From: Euryodendron excelsum | Taxonomy: Eukaryota > Streptophyta > Magnoliopsida > Ericales > Pentaphylacaceae | Direction of reading: 5' to 3' | Assembly (NCBI GenBank): GCA_033060915.1 | Contig: CM065378.1 | Location: 57,965,001-58,029,000, forward strand | Length of the DNA: 64,000 nucleotides | Part shown: piece by piece, positions 1 through 11,500 of the stretch | Position numbering within the stretch: position 1 is the first letter of the stretch | How the letters are laid out: each line of letters starts with the position of its first letter | Position numbers and translations under genes: made by a program | Notes under the pieces: generated by a model | The model's input: the letters and a program-made list of their open reading frames with translations, nothing else | What the model was told of the DNA's origin: nothing | Databases searched by the model: none

Positions 1-1379
1 CACTTGTTGGAGCGAATCAACTATATATTATAGCAAAACGTTAAGTGGTCTTTGAGTTTCAAAGTTTTGATCTATTTTTTTTCAACTTTTTAAATTTAAA
101 AATGCTACATACAAATGTCATAAATTCATTGGTTCTTTAATTAATATATCAGGTTTTTTGAATTGTTACCCTTTTAATATGAAAACTGTAAAAGCCAATA
201 AAGATAAAAATATAGTAAACTAAATATATCATTGATTCTTTATAATCAACATAATAACTAAATCTAACAATCTAATCAAATTCCAATAAATAATGTTCTT
301 TTCAAAGCAATTTAACTTTTTAAAATTATTATATATTTGTATTTTTTTGTGGGTTCAAATCTAATACAGATGATATTAAAGAAGGTTAATAAATTTATAA
401 AATAGTAATTAATGCAGAAGATAAATAACTTTTATTTTGTCTATTGTAATTTTTTTAGTGGATTTTGCAATATGCTTAAAATCCTGCCTATAGGCTTTAG
501 TACAGGTTCATTTTAATGAACCCACTGTATATAAATCCTTTAGATAATGAAAGGACATATATATGAAAATAGGTTAATGATGTTTCATTGCAAAGAACAA
601 ATAAAAAATCACTAATTCATTTTACATTGTTTGAATTTATTCAATTATATTAAATGATTACCCATAAAAAGGGATAAAAGAAAAAATAACTAGAAAATCT
701 AACATAAATAAAGTATATGACATTTTTTTATTAAATAGTTTTATAGGCGAACAACATTTAATTTTTATCTAAGCATGAAATTAAAAGATTTACCTATACT
801 TATTTTAGTAAATTTATGGAATTTCAATTAAATTTCTATCATTATTAATTTATATTTTCTCAAAAAATAAAGTGTAATAACATTGTTTTGTTAATTTGAA
901 TTACCATTTCTTGATAGATATTAGACATATATATAAAATTCCAAATATGAGATGGATTGGATAAATATATAATAGTGTCTTATATGTAACTTTTTTTTAT
1001 AATTTTTGTTTATTTCTTTTAATCCAGATGAAATAAACTTACATCAAAATTTACAATTAACGAATTTACTTGCAATAAACAAAGATATATTAAAAGTATT
1101 GACTTATAATAGTTAGTACGTAAATTATATTTTTTTACATTTTCTCTTTATGGCTATTCTAATAGAAAAAAATATTATAACATGTTTAATCATTTAATAT
1201 CATATTTTACATACACAATCCTATAAAAAAAATTTCTATAAAAAATTATTTAAAAAACCGACTTATGATTTAATATTTGTGGTCCATGCATAGCACAAGT
1301 TTACTACTTGTATATATATTTGGAAAAGTTCCTCATCTCCATCATCATAGGACCATCTCCATTTTGGCCCAAATAATAA
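1..1379. other. AT-rich spacer, no gene seen
   Basis: Very AT-rich sequence with many short poly-A and poly-T runs and no reading frame that resembles a protein family. I see no LTR pair or clear terminal repeat here. It is most simply intergenic DNA or very old, unrecognisable repeat sequence. Confidence 0.6.
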
Positions 1380-1792
1380 TAAGGATAGTTACACCTTTTT
1401 TTTTTTTTTTATAGCTTCTTATAGTTTGAGCGAAAATTGTCCTTCAAAAGTGAACATATATTTGTGGTCCAAAATTAAACACATAACTTATTTGTGGTTT
1501 GAACTTATCTGGAAAATGAATAGAATTGTGACAAATTTGGTGAAATATCAAAAATATCCCTACAAATGAATCCCTTATTTTGTCTTAAAATGGCAAAATC
1601 GTCATTTCACGTTCTATTTTGGATAGATGAAATGACAAAAATACCTATATACTAGGATTTTTGTTAATTGTAAAGGTTTTTATCTATTTTACAGTTAAGT
1701 CCAAACCTTAGGGAGTTATGTGTTCACTTTTCAACCATTTAAAGATCATGCGAATTTTGCTAAAACCACAAAGAGATAAAGTGTAATTACTC
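1380..1792. repeat. MITE-like repeat, copy 1
   Basis: The left part (agttacacc, a T-run, then ttatagtttgagc) and the right part (aaaccacaaagagataaag then tgtaattac) are imperfect inverted complements, as in a small non-autonomous DNA element. A related sequence lies at 4735-5215, on the other side of the solo LTR. The flank before it (catcatcat ... cccaaataat) is also similar in both places, so part of the similarity may be a segment duplication rather than two insertions. Class unknown. Confidence 0.4.
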
Positions 1793-1822
1793 GTTCTATT
1801 TAATACAACAATGTACTAAGTC

Positions 1823-4511
1823 TGTAACACCTCGACCCAACACATTTTAATTTATAACATATTAAATTGTATTGTGTATATTTAATCGAACGTAATTCAT
1901 ATTTTATGTAAATCTCCAATTTTGATTAATTAAGGGTATATACAATTAACTACACTAATTGGTATTAATTAAGTTAAGTATATTTGATATATATATATAT
2001 ATATATAAGGGGATTAATTATATGTAAGTATTGTTAATTAAGTTTAATCACATGATTAGAGATTGAGTAAGTGAAAGATGGATCATAATCTTGTTGCATG
2101 TGGAGATGACACCTCACCTCCCCTATAAGTTTATAGTGAGATATGTGTCCCACTAACCCCTTGGTCTTGCATGTTGCAAAATTTTGTATTGATTATATAG
2201 TCTCTACTGCATTCCACGAGAGAGAGAGAGAGAGAGAGAGAGATCTATGGTGTTTGATTACATAAAAATTGAAGGAAAGTGTAGAGAAAGTAGAAGAAGC
2301 TCTTAGAAAATGTCAACCTAGCTTGACCAAGGTATGTAATTCATTTATTGTGTTCATACCCTTGCATTTAATTAGTTAGCAAACCCTTTAAATCATTTTA
2401 TGATGAGAAATTGGGAATTTATGTTTGGAAGAAGACTATGCTTTAATCAAGACTTTGATTTTAAAAAGAAGTAGTATTTTATGAAGATTTTGGAGAACCC
2501 ATTTTTATCAACTTGTTTGGAAGATCTTTTGTGACTATTACTATGTTATGATCTTAATTTACCTAGGGTTAGAACCATGAAATTCTATTGGAGATTTTAG
2601 GTCTTTCATTTTGATACTTGACATTGTGTAAGAAAATTCTATTTGGACAGTCTCCACATTTTTTACCATAAGTCTTTCAATACTTAAAATTTTCCTATGC
2701 AATCAAAGCCGTTGGAAAATAGACTTCAATACTTTCTAATGATATGTTATAGATCAAAATCTGAGTTAAGACGAGTGAGTTATGGTTGTTTGAAGTTGAC
2801 ACTCTGTTTTTGTCATGAATTACTTTCTGTCTACAGGGGGGGTCGAACTCTTGTATTTAGGAGTCAACATCTCTGAACCCAGAATTTGAATACGAAGTCT
2901 CTGTAAAAAAAAAAGGGTCGATACTTGCATTTTAGGGGTCTACACCTTAACATTCCTGAGTGATTAGACTTGCATTATGTGAAAAAAAGTTGACACCCTG
3001 ATTTTAGGGATCGACACCTTTTGTCTAGGTGTTGAATCTTAACCTAAAAGCCTGCACTTTTGTTAAATATCAAAAGTTCTTCGTTCTAAATTACTTTTGC
3101 TCTATTTTAGGACCTATTAATGAGAACTTTAAGCTATTTTTTAAAGGCTTATATGTTTATGTTCTTTTGTGCATCCCTTAATTGTATAGGATCGTTATTA
3201 ATCAATGCATGAGACTTGAGGACAACTAAATCAAGGATCATAAGAGAACTTTAAAAAGGTGATTAAGGACTCAAGGTAAGTAACGGAGTAATTGGAGTAA
3301 CTTTATAATATTTTCTAAACAAAAATTTTTCTTTGTTGTAAGCTTGCGCATTTGGACTACCTTCAAAACAAAGGTTTTTACTATGATATCTTTCAAATAT
3401 AATTATCATGTTTTGATGATAAGCTTTGTAATTACTATACAATGAAAACCCACAGACTTAATTATATGAATATATTTGAAATGTACATTTGAAGCTAATA
3501 TGTGTCATTCTCAAGAATCCTACACCAGAGGATATCAAATAAGCCGAAAGAGTCCTACAATGGGGATGTCAAATAAGCCATAAGCATGATATAATATTAT
3601 AGGAGAGTTGTTCCCAGGGTGGCTATTGACGTTCTGCTCCTAGATGTCTATATCTTTAGAGATGGGTGAAAAGCCTACATCAAGATGTACCACTAGTGGA
3701 TACGAGCTCGTAGGGATTTACTTGAAGAAAATGGTAAATCACTTTTGTTACAAAGTAATGGACATATTATACCTATTATATAATGTTGATGAAAAGACGA
3801 AAGTTTCAATATGATGAAAGCTATGAATAATCTTTCCTTTAAAGTTACAAAGCATTTTAAGTTACCTTTTTGAAGAATGTGAAATACAAGCATCAAGAAA
3901 TTTATTTCAATTTTATATGATACAATGCTTATGATGTACTCAAATAAAGTCCATAGCATTTTCATGCTTCAATTGTTTTATTATTTATTGGGCTTTTAGC
4001 TCATGCCTTTATTCAATAATTTTAGGGATTGAAGAACTATGACCATCGTTATGCTTTTGTGGATTTTATTAAAGATACTTGCTATTTTGTAAGTCATGCC
4101 ATGAATTGCTAGGAGATATTTATTGCGTCTTGTTAGGGACCATTGCCATATTTTGCTAAGGATGTATTCTATATATTAGTGATGAGCTATGTATCACTTT
4201 CACATAATATGTTTGGAGGAAAGTTATGTATATTGCGTCTGGCCACACGATTGGCTCAAATTGTAATTACTTGATGTAGTATATCATGTTATGGCATGTT
4301 TAATTGGGACTTAGACACTTGCTCTGAATAAATGAATGCACTATCATGCACTTTCACTTATAATTTTCATATATAAAGCTTCCACTATTTTCTTATAAAA
4401 GGATTATAAGGTACATGTGATCAATCCCTTTGATGTGTTTGGCTTTCGGTAGCTACACTACTGCTCCATTATGATCCTTAATCCACATAAGGTGGGTTTG
4501 GAGTTGTTACA
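1823..4511. mobile_element. Solo LTR, probably Ty3/gypsy chromovirus type
   Basis: The segment starts tgtaacacctcgaccc and ends ggagttgttaca, giving the TG...CA ends of an LTR with inverted termini tgtaaca/tgttaca. It is flanked by aagtc (1818-1822) and aagtt (4512-4516), a 4-of-5 target duplication. The start resembles the TGTAACACC start common in LTRs of large plant chromoviruses (Tekay/Del type). There is no internal coding region and no second LTR, so it fits a solo LTR left by recombination. It includes a GA microsatellite near 2219-2243. The 90-codon minus-strand frame at 3693-3965 has no recognisable content. Confidence 0.65.
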
Positions 4512-4734
4512 AAGTTAGTTAACAAGAGCCTAAGATGACGTATAGAGAACTCTTCTGCACTAATCATCTACTTGTTTGGCAAATTAAAATGATTGAAGGA
4601 TTGAGAACTTGAAAAACATGCGAGTTATCTGGTATAACAGGGAAGTTCATAATTGGATCTTGACTCTATAAACATTCATCTCCTGTTATAATGAAAAGTT
4701 TCCAATTTTTATCATCATTTGACTATTTCCATTT

Positions 4735-5219
4735 AGCCCAAGATAAATAATAGGGATAGTTACATGTTTTTTTTAGTTCTTATAGTTTGAACGAAAACCA
4801 GATAAGGTATTGCTTGTGTTTCAAAAGTGAACATATCTTTGCGGTTCATGAACATGTGCTTTAGTAAACATATTCTCGTTGTTCAAAAGTAAATATATAA
4901 TCACTTATGACCTTTTATTTTGACATAAAATAAGAAAATTATCTTTTTTAATGTTCCATTTGAAAAAGATGAAGTAATGAAAATATCCCTAAACAAAAAC
5001 AAATAAAGGCATCGTGTTTGTGTTTTAAAAGTGAATATATCTTTACGGTTCAAACGTGAACATGTGCTTTAGTAAATATATTCTCCTTGTTCAAAAGTAA
5101 ATATATAATTCCTTATGACCTTTTATTTTGACGTAAAATAAGAAAATTATCTTTTTTAATGTTCCATTTAGGAAAGGCGAAGTAATGAAAATATCCCTAA
5201 ACAAAAAGAAATTAAGGAA
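4735..5219. repeat. MITE-like repeat copy 2 with internal 208-bp tandem duplication
   Basis: The start resembles the repeat at 1380-1792 (gggatagttacatg, T-run, ttatagtttgaacg). Inside, a block of about 208 bp occurs twice in tandem: for example aacatgtgctttagtaaa at 4851 and again at 5059, and the aaatatccctaaacaaaaa stretch near 4981 and 5189. The second copy runs up to the 3' end of the tRNA-Ser gene at 5220. Confidence 0.6.
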
Positions 5220-5301
5220 CGTCGCCTGAGAGATTCGAACTCTCGCGGGGAAACCCCATGTACTTAGCAGGCACACGCCTTAACCACTCGGCCAAAGCGA
5301 C
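5220..5301 (-). tRNA. tRNA-Ser(GCT)
   Basis: On the minus strand the gene begins gtcgctttggccgagtgg and ends with the acceptor complement ggcgac plus discriminator G. The seven acceptor pairs form (one G-T). The D-arm (ggccgagtggttaaggc), the anticodon loop ctgctaa with anticodon GCT, a long class II variable arm (tggggtttcccc) and the T-loop gttcgaatc are all present. A long variable arm with anticodon GCT identifies serine, reading AGC/AGU. There is no intron. It is transcribed away from GCR1, whose ATG lies 278 bp from the tRNA 5' end. The internal A and B boxes are intact, so it should be functional. Confidence 0.95.
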
Positions 5302-5578
5302 GGGTCTGGCTTACTGCCTATCGTATACATATTACGTTTCAAGATATACTTGAAAGCTTTCTAGCAGCAACTGCATCTTCACGCTGTAATCCACTCGCAC
5401 ATTATGATTCTGTTTCTCCTCTCCTTTCTTAGAGCCCTAAGGTTTTCTCTGTTTGTAAATACAGGACAGGAGCGCTGGCCTAATACTAGTACCTAACAGA
5501 GATTAGTTCAATCAAGTAGCCGAATTACATTTTTGAGAGAGAAAACATCAGAGCACTCACTAGTTTGGAATTAGGGAA
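5302..5578 (+). promoter_or_regulatory. GCR1 promoter and 5' leader region
   Basis: This is the 277-bp gap between the divergent tRNA-Ser gene and the GCR1 start codon. It contains the pyrimidine-rich tract ctgtttctcctctcctttc near 5410-5428, typical of plant promoters and leaders. I could not fix a TATA box or the transcription start. Because the tRNA lies immediately upstream, the core promoter must be short or must overlap the tRNA gene. Confidence 0.4.
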
Positions 5579-8500
5579 ATGGCGACGGTGCAGGCAGTGA
5601 TGGGGAATTTGACCGCAAGCGATCGGCGGATTCTGACGGCTGTGAACAGCGGAGCATCGAGCCTCTCCTTGGTTGGCTCAGGATTCATAGTTCTCTGCTA
5701 CGTCTGCTTCAAGGAACTCCGCAAGTTCTCCTTCAAGCTCGTCTTCTTCCTCGCTCTCTCTGTATGTCACCCACTTCACCTCCCCCGCCCCCCTTCTCTA
5801 TTTGTTCTTCACTTTTACTCTTAATTCCTATGTAAATTTTTTTCTAGGTTTGATTTGGTAGTTTTTTTGGGTTCCAATACAAGGTTGGCTTTGTATTGTA
5901 GTCAGTGCTCTGCTTGGCTAACGAACAATTACTAGGAATTGAAGAAGGAACAGCGTTAGATCGGCCATCTGCTTCTTGGAATTAGACCTAAATCCGCACT
6001 TCTTTCTCCAGAATGTGGCCCCTTTTTTTCCTGTCCTATGCTTTCTGCACTTTATTTTGCTACGTGTATTTCCCTTTTCCTTTTTTGTATTTTCATTTTT
6101 ATCTTCTAAATGAAAAACTATCTAGGTAACTCAAAGGGTTTGTTGTTAGGAAATAAAACAGAGTTCCCACAAATAAAAAACATTGTAAAGATAATAACAG
6201 TGCAGTGGATCAAACACAAATATGCAAATCCAAAACAAAAGAGAGAGAGAATTTTTTGTGGTTCACTCAAACTCGAGGTACATCCACGGGATCGAGATCC
6301 AAATTCACCCCTATCACCAACTGAGTTTACACATGGTTTAGAGGAGACAGAAAGTCTCACAAACACCCTTAGGTGCATTCTAACTAAGAGGCCAAAAACA
6401 AGAGGAAAGATCTCACCAAATTTTCTGAGAAGAGCACCAAGAAACCAGCACAATATAGCCACAAACTAGCAGAACAGATTGCCAAAAAATTGCAGCAGCA
6501 GAAAACTGAACAGAGCTCCCTAATTTGATGCGCAAGATGGTCTGAAATTCTGCTATGCTTCTCCTACAGATTCTCTGATTATTTCCCTCTCTTCTTCTTC
6601 CTTTTACTCCAGAGAATAGCAAACCTATCCTGCCACCAATTTCCTCTAACCACAATTCAGTTGGAAGTCAAACAATCATGCATTTTCCTGTGCAGACATT
6701 CAAAGATCTGGTTGTTCCCAAAGTGCTGGTATAACACCTCAACTAATAACAATTTAATTAAATAAGCTCTTGAGACAAGAAGTGGGACCCAATGCCACAT
6801 AGGAAGGGACCCAACAAGGTTTTCATTTATTGGTATACATATCTATTTAATTTGCCAGTGATTATCTATGAAAATTTGTTGCCATCAAATCTGGTCTCCT
6901 ACTCAGCCTCGAATTGAAGCTCTTATTAGCTACCATCACTGTGTCCAAAACTTATCTATCCCCTCATAAAGGCATTCTGGGAATCAGACACCAACTTAGA
7001 TAAGAACTCCTTCAGCCGTCACGCTAGCAGCTTAGCCAATAGCTCGTACACACTGCCCAAGAGGCTAATAGGTCTAAAATCCTTGATATCTCCTGCCCCT
7101 TTCTTTGGAATCAAAGCTACAACCAAAGAATTCAAACCTTTTTCAAAATCACCTTCTCAAAAAATGAAAGCATTCCCAGAGTGTCCCCCTTATCGACATC
7201 CCAACATTGCTGGAACAAGACAATAGTCATACCATAAATGTTCGGTGCCTTTTCTCCATTCAGAGATTTCAAGGCCAAAACCACCTCTTTTTTCTGAGAA
7301 AGGTCTCTCCAGCCAATCCATCTCCCGACTCCTAAAAATATGAAAAAAATTCCATTCCATCAAGTATAGGTTTGCAACTCCTTGAGTCAGAGAAAGGCTA
7401 ATCATAGAAACTTGTAATGCCACTCCTAATTCCTTCTCGGTACTAAATAGTGTATCTCCAACTCTAATATTGTCAATGTGATTGGGTCGCCGATGAGCAT
7501 TAGCTATCCTTTGAAAAAACTGAGTGTTCCTACGGCCTTCCTTCATCCATAACTGTTTGGAGTTTTGTCTCTAACTGATCTCCTCCATCTTATCTAGCTT
7601 CCCAAACTCTTCCTTATTAGCCCTCAAAGACTTTCCCCCCTGACAAATGCCAATGCACCTCGTTTCATCCAAGACAGGTTTCTTGGACGGCTTTGAGGTT
7701 GGAACACTTGGTGGTGCCTTTTTGTCCATGTCTTGGTTTCTTTTTTGCGATATTATTTTCTGTGGGGCATGCGCTAATTAGTTAGGCTTTTTGAGGTGTG
7801 AACTTCTATGTTGAGGTAGTTTGAGATTTGAAAGTGAATCTGGGAAAATCGGCCTTGATTCCGATAGGGGAAGTGCCTAATATTGGAGCTCATGCTTCCA
7901 TCTTGGGTTGTAAAGTGGATTCTTTATCTTGTAGTTATCTAGATCTCCCATTGGGTTTTGCTTATAAGGAGAAGCATGTTTGGGATTCAGTCATTGAGAG
8001 ATTTTAGAGGAGGTTGGTGGCTAGAAGCGTCAATATTTGTGGAGAAGGATTCTTAAGATGAAGTATAGCAGCTCATGGGCCAAGTGGTCCTCTATGGAGG
8101 TTTCGATCTCTTTTGTTACGGGGTTATGGAAGGGTATCCGGGCTAGGTGGAATGAGTTTAGCAGCCATGCTCGTTTTGATGGGGGAAGGTGGGGAGAGTC
8201 CATTTTTGGAGTCACTTTGGTTGTGGAGATATGAAGCTGAAGTAGGCTTTCCTGGCTATGGATGTAAAAATATTTCGAGACCTACGGGTGGTCCTAGCCC
8301 ATCAGGCCCAAGCCCAAACCCCCTATGGGTGGGCCTAGGCCGTAGGTTTGTAAGCTCGGCCCGTCCTGGCTTGATAGAAACCCTGCCCAAAAGCCCGAAG
8401 AAAATTTTAAAAATTCGAAAGAAATTTAAAAAATTGCAAAGCCCAACTGGGCACAAGGTGAAACTAGGTCAGGTGGGAAGCTGTTACATCCCTATTCTCG

Positions 8501-11500
8501 GCTCTTGTTAGGGTGGAATAGAGGGTAACAATTAGTGACTATCTGTATTTGGAGGGTCAGTAAGTCTTTTGGGTTGTTGCTTCTAGGCAGGAGCTGAATG
8601 CTTGGGAGTGGAGAAGTTGGGTGAACCTTCTAGGTGTCTTGTACACCATCAATCATATTGGGGAGGAGGACGTTTTCCGGTGGTCAAGATCCGAGTTGGG
8701 ATGTTTTGAGGCAAAATCTTATTATCATGCCATGGCTAGGGATGACAACGGGGCGAGGTTAGTATGGGTTACCCCTCTCCTACCCCTGTTTAACTATAGC
8801 AAATATAATCTCGTCCCATTCTTGTCCCTGTCCCGTCTCAAATCTAAATGGGGCAATATAGAAACTTATTTTCCGTGATCAAACTTGATATGGGTTAACA
8901 TCTTCAACCCCATCACCCTACTCTATTTGGAGGCATCCCAACTCTGTCCTAGTACGGGTGGGTAGGGGTGGGGCAGGTCCTCAAATTTTTGGATAAATTG
9001 CCATCCCTAGCCTTGGCGGGTAATTCATTTCCATGGAAAGGGGTGTGGCTTGTGAACGCACTTTCTAAAGTTGGTTTTTTTGTTTGGGGGGAGGTCCTAA
9101 TCTAATTGTCCCTATTAAGTAGTGTTGTATTTGTAAATGAGAAGGGGAATCGACTAACCCTTTGATCCCTCCGGTTGGTGGCTAGAGAATAGAATTGTGG
9201 TACTTGATCCTTGTACGGTTCGGAGTGATTAGGTGTCCTGGGAAAAGCTAGGGATCTTGTTTTTGCATGAAGAGTGTGGGGAGTAGGAGGAAGAAGGTAT
9301 ATGTTTTGGTGCCTCAAGTATTGATGTGGTCTATATTGGGTAAGCGCAACAAAAGGACATTTGAGGGATTTGAAAAACCCATTTATGGATTGAACAGTAG
9401 GATTATATATGTTGTATAGTTGGTTCTCAGGAGGTGTTGACCCATCTTTGAACCAATTTCTAGATTTTGTTGATTCTTTTGAATATTTGATGTATAGGGG
9501 TATAGGCTTTTATTTCTTTTTCGGTATAGTGTATATGGTGGTACCCCCTTGCTATTTCTTTAGTATATCTCTTACGTATCAGAAAAAGAAAAGAAAAAAA
9601 AGGAATAGATTTATAATCTAACAACAATGGAGTACTTGTGGAGTCTGAAGTACCCATCCAATACAGCCATTGCTGCTTTCCATTTGATTATGGGCAAGCA
9701 TAGATCAGTTTGGGCTGTATTTTCGAAACTCGTACGCCTTCATAATGGGGAATGGGGAGGGGACATAGGAAGAACTTTTAACATGATACTGAGTGTGGTA
9801 TCCCTTAAACGAGGTGTATCCTGAACTTCTCCTAATTGCAGCAAGAAGGATGTCACTGTTGAAGAGATTCTTGGTATTACAAACAATGGTTGTGTTCTAG
9901 AATATTTAGTTCACAGTGGCGTGCAACACATGGAGCTTGAAGTGGCAGATGCTTTCTTTAAGCTTTTATGTGGCTTGATTCATCAATGATAGGGAGAACA
10001 AATCGAGGTGGAAGGCCTTATAGGGTGGTAATTATGAGTTAAGCACTTTTTTAAGGTGTGGGATATGAGGATAGGTAAAGGAGGACGATTCCTTCTAAAA
10101 GGCTGTTGGTGTTGAAAGTGTCTTCCAAGGTAGCCTATTTTGCTTGCAATCTTGAGTGAAAATTTGATGTTTTGGTCTTTGATAACTTGGTGAGAAGGGG
10201 AAAGGTGCTTCTCATTTCATATTGTATATGTAGTGGCATATAGAAGACATTGTGCCATCACATGGTGAATTGCCAATGGCTCAAGTACTGTGATCACTCA
10301 TTGAAAATTGTTTTGGGAGTTGTTGGGTCATGTCGCGATTGGGGAACAACACCCCTTTGTCTTGATGTGTCTTGAAGGAGATGAACGGGTGCTTGTGTGA
10401 GATGTAGCTGCATTGAATGGATCTTGAGGAAGAGTTTTGTTTCTTCAATTTCTTTCTTACTAGGATGTTCCTTTTGGGGTCTCTTCCTACGTGTTGGCTT
10501 TGTTGTGATGCCTTTGAAGTTCCTTACTTATTTTAACTTATAAAAGAAAGGAAATAGGAGAAATTTGTTATCCATTTTAGCGAATATGACATGCTTGCTA
10601 AAATAAAGATTTGGTAAATGATACAATTTTGTCACTTCATATATATATATATATATATATTTTTTTTAAGAAGTCAATTTGTTACTTCATCTTATTTTGA
10701 GTGTAGGAACATACATCTACAGGTCCACGTGGTGGACCCTTACACTATTTGGACTCTTCTAAATTTGTGAAATACTCGTGTTGGACACTCGACACTCGGG
10801 TAAGACTAGTTAGACATTTATCCAACAAGTATGTATAAGTAATTGAGTTTGCTATACAACTATCCATAAAAATATCATATGATACCTGAAATGCAATATT
10901 TTAGTTTGTAAACACTATTTTATCTTACGAAAACGAAAGAAGTACTTAAAAAATATGAAATCTAATTGTGTCTGAGTGTCCTTGGATAAGAAAATCAGAT
11001 GAATCCAACACTTAGATATGTATCCACACTTGACATCCGTACTCGAGTTGAGGTAGCTTAGGTGGACCCACACGAAGCCACATGGGACTCCATATATTGG
11101 CCACGTGTTAAGCCCAACGGGTGATGCCTAGATGGCTAAACCTCATGTTTGTCCCCCAAAGGGTCGAGTTGCGCTAGGCCCAATTGGCATGCGTAGTACC
11201 CCATCACAGGCCTACATTTAACACGAGCCTACATTTAACACTTGCTCAAGCATTGAGTCAAGGGAGGCCTTTGCTATAACATACATGGTCTCTAGCTTGA
11301 GGCAGAGCATTGAGAACTTACACCAAATCACACACTTATCGAGCCTCTATTTATAGAATGGTAAAGGAATCTCGCCATTCGTCACGAATTGGATGACATA
11401 CATAGTTCTTATTAGTTTGTTGGCTGCATTTTGGGAGCATTTGCCAGTTATCGTTCCAACCATGCCTCAAGCAGCTCCTAAGCCCCTAAAGCTCGTTATA

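Larger units (their letters stand above)
7720..9620 (+). pseudogene. LINE (L1-type) ORF2, 3' part to tail
   Basis: The plus-strand frames match the second half of plant L1 ORF2: an [17 protein letters not shown] motif near 7850, ILGCKVDSL, then [19 protein letters not shown] near 7940-7990, [20 protein letters not shown] near 8070-8130, then after a small insertion [20 protein letters not shown] at 8612 on, and after a second insertion [19 protein letters not shown] (zf-RVT region) near 9030. The end near 9400-9530 reads [11 protein letters not shown] followed by hydrophobic residues, then an A-rich tail (gaaaaagaaaagaaaaaaaa, 9580-9600). There are many stops and no functional RT. About 130-170 residues of the RT core are missing between this and the inverted part. 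Confidence 0.8.

Noticed and set aside
6110..6655. Overlapping frames of 80-119 codons on both strands
   Set aside because: No conserved domain on either strand; they probably arise by chance in a repeat fragment.
8113..8511. 132-codon plus-strand frame
   Set aside because: Chimeric frame across the LINE and a small hAT-like insertion.
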